DNA of 12,276 nucleotides. Source: an uncultured Prevotella sp. (GTDB lineage: Bacteria > Bacteroidota > Bacteroidia > Bacteroidales > Bacteroidaceae). The position numbers and the translations under genes were made by a program. Positions 7,368 through 12,276 of the stretch are shown here, one piece after another. The notes beneath the pieces were generated by a model. That model had not been told where the DNA came from and searched no databases. It saw only the letters and a program-made list of their open reading frames with translations. Positions within the stretch are counted from its first letter, which is position 1, and every line of letters begins with the position of its first letter. The stretch spans positions 1-12,276 of the forward strand of contig CALCUV010000202.1 of NCBI GenBank assembly GCA_937906765.1. The letters are read 5' to 3'.

Positions 7368-7430
7368 AACTAAGTTACTAATAATTAAAACTAAGTCACT
7401 AATAGTTTCAATTAAGTTACTTATAATTTG
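7368..7430. promoter_or_regulatory. Three 21-bp-phased direct repeats, LytTR-like operator
   Basis: A 19-bp motif (aactaagttactaataatt in the first copy) occurs at 7368, 7389 and 7410, exactly 21 bp apart. The 9-bp cores are TAAGTTACT (7371-7379), TAAGTCACT (7392-7400) and TAAGTTACT (7413-7421), leaving 12-bp spacers. A weaker copy, TATCTCACT, lies at 7352-7360. Two nine-base direct repeats with a 12-13 bp spacer is the known site layout for LytTR-domain response regulators, and the core fits that consensus at all but one position in two of the three copies. It lies 67-120 bases upstream of the small lipoprotein gene, which is the likely target. Confidence 0.55.
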
Positions 7431-7482
7431 GGATGCGTCACAATAAATCGCAACCCACTGATTTATAAGGGAGTGCAAGCAC

Positions 7483-8085
7483 CTAAAAATCTTTCAAAAT
7501 GCTGTAAAGGCGTTGCACAGGTAACCCCATGACGTTAAAGAAACTGCCACGCAATTCTTCAACTGCAACAAGACCAATCCACTCTTGGATGCCGTAAGCA
7601 CCGGCTTTATCCATGGGGCGATAATGTGCCACGTAATAATCAATTTCTTGGTCAGTCAAAGGGGCAAACGTCACATCGCTCGTCACGGCAAAGTCCATTT
7701 GCTTCGCCTTTGTCACAATGGCCACACCCGTTACCACTTGATGCGTACGCCCAGCAAGTTGTTGGAGCATGAGTTTGGCATCGGCTTCATCAACAGGTTT
7801 ACCGAGCACCTTACCTTCGGAACAAACTATCGTATCTGCCGTGATGATGAGTTCATCTTCCGCCATTTTCGCGGCATGTGCCTCGGCCTTCTTTTTAGCA
7901 ATATAGCAAGCTGTCGCTTCATTCGTTAATCCCTGGGGGAAACTCTCATACACATCCGCAAGAGTGCGCACGGTGAATTCCAATCCGAGTTGCGCCAACA
8001 ATTCTTTGCGACGCGGCGAATTACTCGCAAGTATGATTTTATAGTTGCTCAAATGCGCAACAAGGGGATTCTGTATTTCGCTCAT
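7483..8085 (-). CDS. maf: Maf-family nucleoside triphosphate pyrophosphatase
   Basis: A cytoplasmic nucleotide house-cleaning enzyme that hydrolyses non-canonical or excess NTPs (dTTP/UTP in the YhdE-type branch) to the monophosphate and pyrophosphate. At 200 aa it is normal for the family. The phosphate-binding motif SNSPRRKELL (residues 21-30) opens the domain. The catalytic Asp84 lies in ITADTIV, followed by GKVLGKP (91-97) and AGRTHQVVTGVA (111-122). KAGAYGIQEW near residue 165 is the late family motif. The N-terminal 14 residues are a little longer than in typical homologues, but no other start gives the complete first strand. It starts 21 bases after the kdsC stop, so the two are almost certainly co-transcribed, an arrangement I recall in other Bacteroidetes. 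Confidence 0.93.
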   Translation of the reverse strand: MSEIQNPLVAHLSNYKIILASNSPRRKELLAQLGLEFTVRTLADVYESFPQGLTNEATACYIAKKKAEAHAAKMAEDELIITADTIVCSEGKVLGKPVDEADAKLMLQQLAGRTHQVVTGVAIVTKAKQMDFAVTSDVTFAPLTDQEIDYYVAHYRPMDKAGAYGIQEWIGLVAVEELRGSFFNVMGLPVQRLYSILKDF

Positions 8086-8106
8086 ACGTAAGTAGGTCTG
8101 AAAATT

Positions 8107-8625
8107 CTACCAACCAAAGGCTTCAGCATCACTCATCCAAAGTCCCTGAGCTCGGAGAACCTGCTCAATAATATCGCGTCCGCAACCCATACCTCCGGCT
8201 TTGTCGCTCACGTATGTAGCAAGCTGCTTGATTTCAGGAGCTGCGTCGGAAGGGCAACAGGGACATCCGCAATGCTTCATCACTTCGTAGTCGGGAATGT
8301 CGTCACCCACGTAAATAACTTCCTCGGGTTTCAAACCGCTTTCCTCTAACCACTGCTCATAAACGGCAATTTTCACACTGACTCCCATAAACACATTCTG
8401 AAGTCCGAGCCCCACGTAGCGCTGACGCACTGCCTCGCTCTTGCCTCCCGTAATGATGGCGAGGTTCAAACCCTTTTTTACGGCTAATTGCATGGCGTAA
8501 CCGTCTTTAATATTAGCTGTGCGCATGGGTTGAGCATCTGTGCCGAGCGTTACGAGATTGGAACTCAACACACCGTCAACGTCGAAAGCGATTGCCTTTA
8601 TTTTTGTCAAATCGTAGTTAATCAT
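8107..8625 (-). CDS. kdsC: 3-deoxy-D-manno-octulosonate 8-phosphate phosphatase (HAD family)
   Basis: Removes phosphate from Kdo-8-phosphate, the penultimate step in making the Kdo sugar of the LPS inner core. At 172 aa it matches the small, capless HAD phosphatases of the KdsC type. Motif I is FDVDGVL, with nucleophile Asp15 and acid Asp17. Motif II is AIITGG (Thr59), motif III Lys85 in GVSVK, and motif [10 protein letters not shown] with Asp108 and Asp109. The stretch [16 protein letters not shown] is cysteine-rich compared with most homologues. It leads a two-gene unit with maf. Its 48-base leader, ending at the ATG, aligns without gaps to the zupT leader, with 41 identities. Confidence 0.92.
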   Translation of the reverse strand: MINYDLTKIKAIAFDVDGVLSSNLVTLGTDAQPMRTANIKDGYAMQLAVKKGLNLAIITGGKSEAVRQRYVGLGLQNVFMGVSVKIAVYEQWLEESGLKPEEVIYVGDDIPDYEVMKHCGCPCCPSDAAPEIKQLATYVSDKAGGMGCGRDIIEQVLRAQGLWMSDAEAFGW

Positions 8626-8632
8626 AATTTAT

Positions 8633-8672
8633 AAGGTTTTGAGGTCGAGAGGTTTTAAGGTTTTAAGACCGT
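8633..8672. repeat. Octamer-periodic leader of kdsC
   Basis: Five consecutive 8-bp units read AAGGTTTT, GAGGTCGA, GAGGTTTT, AAGGTTTT and AAGACCGT. They start 8 bases upstream of the kdsC ATG. The zupT leader shows the same 8-bp register at 3731-3770: AAGGTTTT, GAGGTTTT, AAGTTTTT, TAGGTTAT, AAGACCAT. Confidence 0.65.
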
Positions 8673-8681
8673 GCGGGATGC

Positions 8682-8744
8682 TAAAGACTATAAAGTTTCT
8701 AAGGTCTTTAAGGTCATTAAAGTCTTTAAGGTCGCTAAAGTCGA
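8682..8744. repeat. Nine-base tandem array, seven units
   Basis: Seven contiguous 9-bp units read TAAAGACTA, TAAAGTTTC, TAAGGTCTT, TAAGGTCAT, TAAAGTCTT, TAAGGTCGC and TAAAGTCGA. The first six positions (TAARGT, with one exception) are conserved and the last two or three vary. It lies in the kdsC leader region, downstream of tolC, and has no coding role I can see. Confidence 0.85.
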
Positions 8745-8783
8745 GAACCATAGAGCATGTAGTTGTAGCATAAGTATCCGCAA

Positions 8784-8839
8784 GGTAGTTGTACTCTGTA
8801 CTCTGTTATCTGTACTCTATTATCTGTTAGTTGTACTCT
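8784..8839. repeat. Seven-base tandem array crossing the tolC stop codon
   Basis: Eight contiguous 7-bp units read GGTAGTT, GTACTCT, GTACTCT, GTTATCT, GTACTCT, ATTATCT, GTTAGTT and GTACTCT. The tolC stop (8827-8829 on the minus strand) lies in the seventh unit, so the last codons of tolC (Glu-Tyr-Asn-stop) are made of repeat sequence. Confidence 0.8.
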
Positions 8840-10269
8840 AAAACCTCAATTTCTCTATCTTTTTCGAAGTCGTAAAGCGTGAGGGAGCGGAGGGTGAAGT
8901 AGAGGTTCCAATAAGTTTCGAGGGCGCTCATGGCAGATTGTCGGGCGCTATCTTTTTCGTTAAGGGCATTGTTGAGTTCAAGAACGGTGGTTTTACCCAT
9001 GACGTAAAGGCGACGGGCTACGTCGTAGTGGCGCTCGGCGGTTTCTGCTGTGCGGCGACTGATGCCTACGCGCCGTGCTGCGAGGTTGAATTGCGCCACG
9101 ATGCGACGGATATTTTGTTCAAAATCTGTTTCTGCCTGTTCCACCTGTATGGCTACGAGTTCGCGCTGCGAGCGAGCCACTTGAATGCGTCCCTTGCCAC
9201 GTCCCCAGTCAAGTATGGGGAGTGAGAGACCAATGCTTACGTATTGCTGGTCCATGGGATTGCGATACGCCTCCTTGAAGCGGTTGGCCGTTTGTGTGAG
9301 TCCGAAGCGGAGGTAGATGTCAGCCTTTAGTCCCGCTTGACTTTTGGCGTAGGAAACATCAGCATCGGCTTGCGTCAGTCTGCGTTGCCAACTCAACACA
9401 TCGGGCGAACGTTGCAGGGCAATGCTCAATGCGCGGTCGGGGTTTACCGTAAAGATGGGCACAATGCTATCGGTGTGAATCACGAGACTATCATCTGTCG
9501 TGATGCCCAGGTAAGAGCGGAGCGCCTGCATGGCATAGTCAAGTTGCGTACCCGCATTGAGCAGTGCTGTTTCTTCGTTGAGGCGCTTCACTTCGAGTTG
9601 GAGCATGTCGCTTTCGGTAATGGAACCCATTTCGTAGCGTCCTCGGGCAATGCGATAGAGCGTATCCGCCTGTGCAAAGTTTTGACGCGCGCTCTCGAGA
9701 TTGCTTTGCGCCAGCGCCAGACTGAAGAAGCGACTCACGGCACTGGCCTTGACAAGTTCTGAGGTCTCTATGTACGAACGGCGTGCCTCGGTATATTTGG
9801 CAGGTTCGATACGGCGGTCCCACTTCATGGAGTTGTAACCAAAAAGTTGCTGTGAATAGGTGAGGAATACGGGCGCCGTTTGCCACGACGTAGTCTTATC
9901 ATTGAAAAGGTCTAAGCGGTCAATGGATGATTGCACACTCAGCGTTCCTCCCGTCCAAGGCACGTTTTGTGTCAAACTCAAACTGAGGTCCGAGGAAAGG
10001 AGATTCTGCTCCACATAGCGCACCGTGCCGTCGCCCTGTGTCACCTTCGATATACTGCGGTTCAAGTAAGGATTAGAGGTCAGCGTCAGCGAGGGCAGGT
10101 AGTTAGCCTTGTGGTAGCGATAGTTCCAATATGCCGTGCGAAACGTATGCCGTGCCGCCTGTGCATCAGGAGAAGCCTCACATGCCAGTTTTAGCGACTC
10201 CTCAAGCGTTAAGGTGCGCTGGGCGGAGGCACAAAGGGGGAGAAGTAGAAGAAGGAGAACGTGTTTCAT
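8827..10269 (-). CDS. TolC-family outer-membrane efflux protein
   Basis: The outer-membrane channel component of a tripartite efflux or type I secretion pump. MKHVLLLLLLPLCASA is a signal peptide cleaved after residue 16. The mature protein is 464 aa, typical for the family. Two tandem OEP repeats are visible. The first begins at LTLEESLKLACEASPDAQAAR and runs to about residue 210 with a long amphipathic helix (KASAVSRFFSLALAQSNLESA, approximately). The second starts with ALSIALQRSPDVLSWQRRLTQ and runs to about 450, ending in VARRLYVMGKTTVLELNNALNEK. Beta-barrel stretches of alternating polar and hydrophobic residues lie between the helices. No membrane-fusion protein or pump gene is adjacent on either side, so the partner must lie elsewhere. 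No clear promoter box is seen upstream. Confidence 0.9.
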   Translation of the reverse strand: MKHVLLLLLLPLCASAQRTLTLEESLKLACEASPDAQAARHTFRTAYWNYRYHKANYLPSLTLTSNPYLNRSISKVTQGDGTVRYVEQNLLSSDLSLSLTQNVPWTGGTLSVQSSIDRLDLFNDKTTSWQTAPVFLTYSQQLFGYNSMKWDRRIEPAKYTEARRSYIETSELVKASAVSRFFSLALAQSNLESARQNFAQADTLYRIARGRYEMGSITESDMLQLEVKRLNEETALLNAGTQLDYAMQALRSYLGITTDDSLVIHTDSIVPIFTVNPDRALSIALQRSPDVLSWQRRLTQADADVSYAKSQAGLKADIYLRFGLTQTANRFKEAYRNPMDQQYVSIGLSLPILDWGRGKGRIQVARSQRELVAIQVEQAETDFEQNIRRIVAQFNLAARRVGISRRTAETAERHYDVARRLYVMGKTTVLELNNALNEKDSARQSAMSALETYWNLYFTLRSLTLYDFEKDREIEVLEYN

Positions 10270-10381
10270 ATTGAGTTTCTTGAAGTGATTTTTAGTTATT
10301 CAACCCATCGGTTATATTGCCTGTTAGGTAATTTCAGCCATGAAATGTTGTTGTAGATAGATAAAAAATACTTTAAATAAT

Positions 10382-10473
10382 CCCTTACGGGGTGTTTTAC
10401 AGTTAAATTTCTTATATTTGCACCCGTAAGGGTTGATTTTAGGCATTGGTAAAGGTAATTAAACCCGAACGGG
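10382..10473 (+). promoter_or_regulatory. Three CCC-N4-GGG operator-like sites, 41 bp apart, at the hipB promoter
   Basis: CCCTTACGGG (10382-10391), CCCGTAAGGG (10423-10432) and CCCGAACGGG (10464-10473) share the frame CCC-N4-GGG. The first two are exact reverse complements. Successive sites start exactly 41 bp apart, close to four helical turns, so all would lie on nearly the same face of the DNA. The middle site lies just after the -7 box, on the predicted start of transcription. HipB-type repressors are known to bind several palindromic operators in their own promoter (TATCC-N8-GGATA in E. coli), so these are inferred to be sites for the downstream HipB. Confidence 0.7.
10413..10420 (+). 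promoter_or_regulatory. Bacteroidetes -7 box of the hipBST operon
   Basis: TATATTTG matches TAnnTTTG exactly, 76 bases ahead of the hipB ATG and between the first and second operator-like sites. No good -33 TTTG is seen; GTGTTTT near 10392-10398 is the nearest T-rich candidate. An AT-rich stretch at 10359-10380 precedes it. Confidence 0.7.
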
Positions 10474-10496
10474 ATGTAGCATCAAACTAATTTATT

Positions 10497-10700
10497 ATGG
10501 ACTTAGGTAAATATATCATTGAAAAGAGAGCATTGCACAAACTTACGCAACAAGAATTGGCAGAGCGTAGTGGTGTGGGCGTTCGTTTTGTTCGTGAGTT
10601 GGAACATGGCAAACCTACGGTGCAGTTAGACAAGGTCAATCAGGTGCTTTCGCTTTTTGGCGAAGAATTGGTGCCCGCTAAAATCTCCAGTGTGTTATGA
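10497..10700 (+). CDS. hipB: HipB-like XRE-family antitoxin/repressor
   Basis: A 67-aa helix-turn-helix protein, expected to bind DNA as a dimer, repress its own operon and take part in neutralising the kinase. The HTH spans about residues 14-38: LTQQELAERSGV, then the recognition-helix stretch VRFVRELEHGKPTV, and the ending NQVLSLFGEEL that is typical of the HipB/y4mF group. It is shorter than E. coli HipB (88 aa) because it lacks the extended C-terminal tail. The ATG at 10497 directly follows the predicted leader with its three operator-like sites. The stop overlaps the next start as ATGA, so translation of the two genes is coupled. Confidence 0.88.
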   Translation: MDLGKYIIEKRALHKLTQQELAERSGVGVRFVRELEHGKPTVQLDKVNQVLSLFGEELVPAKISSVL

Positions 10701-11026
10701 AGAAGGCAAAAATCTTTATCAACGACGTTTGGGCAGGCATACTGACCGAAGATCATGACGGTTATCACTTTGCATATACCGCAGATTATCTGAAAATAGA
10801 TGGTGCAAAACCCTTGTCACCCACTATGCCTTTACAGAAAGAGGCGTACGAGAAAGAGGTTATGTTTCCTGTTTTTGACGGGTTGATACCTGAAGGATGG
10901 ATGTTAGACATTGTGGATAAAAACTGGAAGATTAATCCACGCGACCGTATGAGTCTTTTATTGATGTGTTGCAAGGATTGTATTGGTAATATAAGTGTGC
11001 AAATATATGAGTCAGAAATTAGTTAA
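10697..11026 (+). CDS. hipS: HipS-like protein: free-standing HipA N-terminal subdomain
   Basis: A 109-aa protein equal to the N-subdomain-1 (couple_hipA) that is fused to the kinase in ordinary HipA. It starts with KAKIFINDVWAGILTED, continues through SPTMPLQKE and VFPVFDGLIPEGW-like residues (FPVFDGLIPEGWMLDI, about 57-72), and ends in CKDCIGNISVQIYE. In the characterised E. coli O127 HipBST system the equivalent HipS acts as the antitoxin, and I recall a tryptophan (Trp65) entering the kinase active site; Trp68 in PEGW here is at a comparable position. The gene overlaps hipB by 4 bases and hipT by 20. That overlap, with a complete downstream kinase, argues for a genuine split rather than a recent frameshift. 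Confidence 0.85.
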   Translation: MKKAKIFINDVWAGILTEDHDGYHFAYTADYLKIDGAKPLSPTMPLQKEAYEKEVMFPVFDGLIPEGWMLDIVDKNWKINPRDRMSLLLMCCKDCIGNISVQIYESEIS

Positions 11027-11990
11027 GAGGTGTCTTGTCTGTTATAAGGAAATTAAGGATGGACAGACCGACTATCATCCACGATGTGCGAAGAATTTAT
11101 TCGGAACAACCAAGGCTCCATTATTGCCCTACACAAGAGATAATATTGAGTCACTTGCCTTACAGATATTGGAAAGAAGCACTTCTGTAACAGGGGTGCA
11201 GCCAAAGTTGTCATTAGATATTAATCGAGGAGGTAAGAACGAACCTGATAAACTCACCATCGTTGGACTTTGGGGGAATTATATCTTGAAACCACAAAGT
11301 CATGTATATGCTGAGATGCCAGAGTTGGAAGACCTTACCATGAAACTTGCTGACGTCTCGGGAATAGCCACAGTTGCTCATGGTTTGATACGCATGAATG
11401 ATGGAGAATTGGCTTATATCACCCGTAGAGTTGATAGAGGAGAGCATGGCGAGAAGATTTCCATGTTGGATATGTGTCAGTTGACCAATCGATTGACTGA
11501 GCATAAATATCGTGGTGCTTATATCCAATTAGCGCAGACCATTAAGCGTTATTCCGCTACTCCAATGCTTGACGTACAGCGTTTTTGGGAAATTGTTTTG
11601 TTCTCTTGGATTACCGGAAATTCAGATATGCATTGCAAGAATTTCTCTTTGATAGAGCGCACTGGAGTTGGTTATCAGTTGTCTCCTGCATACGACCTTT
11701 TAGCAGTATGGTTGACAGGTATAAACGACAATGATGAACTCGCTATGCCCTTAGTGGGATTTGGAACTGACGATTACCAAAGCATCGCAGGGTTTAACCG
11801 TGCTTCATTTGTGGAGGCGATGTATCAGTCTGGAATAGAGGAGAAGATTTCCAGTAGAATTATTGATAAGATGTGTGCTTCTACTCAAAAATGGGACACG
11901 ATTATAGATAGTTCTTTCCTTTCTGATGCATTAAAGTCAGCATACAAAAATTTGGTGCGTAGTAGAATTGAACGTTTAGTGAAGTTATAA
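11007..11990 (+). CDS. hipT: HipT-like serine/threonine kinase toxin with N-terminal zinc-ribbon motif
   Basis: A HipA C-terminal kinase. E. coli relatives phosphorylate aminoacyl-tRNA synthetases (HipA: GltX; HipT: TrpS) and so halt translation. I start it at ATG 11007 (327 aa), not GTG 10995; the ATG overlaps the end of hipS by 20 bases. The N-terminus carries Cys9-x2-Cys12 and His24-x2-Cys27, a likely zinc ribbon. The Gly-rich autophosphorylation loop is STSVTGVQPKLS, with Ser58 and Ser60 at the SxS positions. Lys95 in YILKPQ is the ATP lysine, Asp207 in GNSDMHCKN the catalytic base, Asn212 and Asp230 (SPAYDLL) the metal ligands. All key residues are intact, so the kinase should be active. 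A strong terminator follows at once. Confidence 0.88.
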   Translation: MSQKLVKRCLVCYKEIKDGQTDYHPRCAKNLFGTTKAPLLPYTRDNIESLALQILERSTSVTGVQPKLSLDINRGGKNEPDKLTIVGLWGNYILKPQSHVYAEMPELEDLTMKLADVSGIATVAHGLIRMNDGELAYITRRVDRGEHGEKISMLDMCQLTNRLTEHKYRGAYIQLAQTIKRYSATPMLDVQRFWEIVLFSWITGNSDMHCKNFSLIERTGVGYQLSPAYDLLAVWLTGINDNDELAMPLVGFGTDDYQSIAGFNRASFVEAMYQSGIEEKISSRIIDKMCASTQKWDTIIDSSFLSDALKSAYKNLVRSRIERLVKL

Positions 11991-11995
11991 ATAGT

Positions 11996-12036
11996 TGCCT
12001 TGCGGAGTGGAGTCCATGCCGCAAGGCATTTTTTTT
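11996..12036 (+). terminator. Intrinsic terminator of the hipBST operon
   Basis: TGCCTTGCGG at 11996-12005 pairs perfectly with CCGCAAGGCA at 12019-12028 across a 13-nt loop, followed by eight Ts (12029-12036). It lies 6 bases after the hipT stop codon. Confidence 0.92.
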
Positions 12037-12056
12037 CAGCCTTTACTTCTCCCGTC

Positions 12057-12100
12057 ACGCGCAAAGACTGTTGCGCGTCATTCTCACGACAGTCCTTTGC
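12057..12100. repeat. Overlapping, mutually exclusive inverted repeats
   Basis: ACGCGCAA (12057-12064) pairs with TTGCGCGT (12071-12078) around a 6-nt loop. The overlapping GCAAAGACTGT (12061-12071) pairs with ACAGTCCTTTGC (12089-12100), with one bulged base. Both stems cannot form together. The rest of 12037-12276 contains a 54-codon minus-strand frame (12219-12055, starting MRNLTINLLQALRHIRRN) that I cannot assign and do not consider a supported gene; I see nothing else in it. Confidence 0.55.
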
Positions 12101-12276
12101 CCTAATCGTAGTGCCCAGCACGTTGGTTGTGCCAAAGAGCAGACAATGAGTAGGCTTTGCTCCATGTTGCGACGTATGTGGCGCAGGGCTTGTAGGAGGT
12201 TGATGGTTAGGTTGCGCATTGGGGAATTTAATATTGAAAAAGAAAGAATAGTGCGGGGTAAATATCCGGATGGCGC

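Noticed and set aside
8682..8839. CRISPR array between tolC and kdsC
   Set aside because: The repeats are 7-9 bp and contiguous, with no spacers and no cas genes nearby.
10382..10432. Invertible promoter: the hip -7 box lies between exact inverted repeats CCCTTACGGG and CCCGTAAGGG
   Set aside because: The segment between the arms is only about 31 bp, far shorter than the phase-variable promoter inversions known in Bacteroides. A third related site at the same 41-bp spacing fits repressor operators better.
10697..11990. A frameshifted (broken) hipA gene
   Set aside because: The small gene ends cleanly after its domain, the kinase gene has its own ATG and a distinct zinc-ribbon-like N-terminus, and the same split order is known in HipBST systems.
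12055..12219. Small protein gene on the minus strand (54 codons)
   Set aside because: It overlaps strong inverted repeats, has no recognised family and no promoter box, so coding status is not supported.

Overview
The window looks like chromosomal DNA from a Bacteroidales bacterium, most likely in or near Prevotellaceae. Support comes from Bacteroidetes-type -7 boxes (TAnnTTTG) upstream of several genes, a lipoprotein with an acidic stretch just after the lipid-bearing cysteine, a GH110 glycosidase, a kdsC-maf gene pair, and a HipA kinase split into two genes with the zinc-ribbon-like N-terminus that I recall from Bacteroidetes. The genus is inference.

Layout. Positions 109-1866 (+) encode a secreted GH110 alpha-1,3-galactosidase with no polysaccharide-utilisation partners in view. 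A gene-poor stretch follows, then a thioredoxin-fold lipoprotein (2274-2891, +). A perfect 18-bp stem at 2906-2945 separates it from a long run of minus-strand genes. Read in transcription order (right to left) these are: a TolC-family outer-membrane efflux protein (10269-8827), kdsC (8625-8107), maf (8085-7483), a small surface-type lipoprotein (7301-6807), fabD (6641-5757), a cytoplasmic GH13 alpha-amylase (5647-3992) and a ZIP-family zinc transporter (3723-2968). This is mostly housekeeping: envelope LPS (Kdo), nucleotide-pool cleaning, fatty-acid synthesis and alpha-glucan breakdown.

The right end (10382-12036, +) is an accessory module: hipB, a short hipS-like gene and a hipT-like kinase, overlapping head to tail and closed by a strong terminator. 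It matches the three-gene HipBST toxin-antitoxin layout. Its promoter region holds three CCC-N4-GGG sites spaced exactly 41 bp apart, one on the predicted transcription start, which suggests autoregulation. The last 240 bases hold nested inverted repeats and no convincing gene.

The intergenic DNA is unusually structured. The 268 bp between the amylase and zinc-transporter genes is filled by three copies of an ~84-bp hairpin repeat. The 201 bp between tolC and kdsC holds 8-bp, 9-bp and 7-bp tandem arrays side by side, the last running through the tolC stop codon. The leaders of zupT and kdsC, unrelated genes, match without gaps over 48 bp ending at their start codons. Upstream of the small lipoprotein gene, three 9-bp direct repeats at an exact 21-bp period resemble a LytTR response-regulator site.
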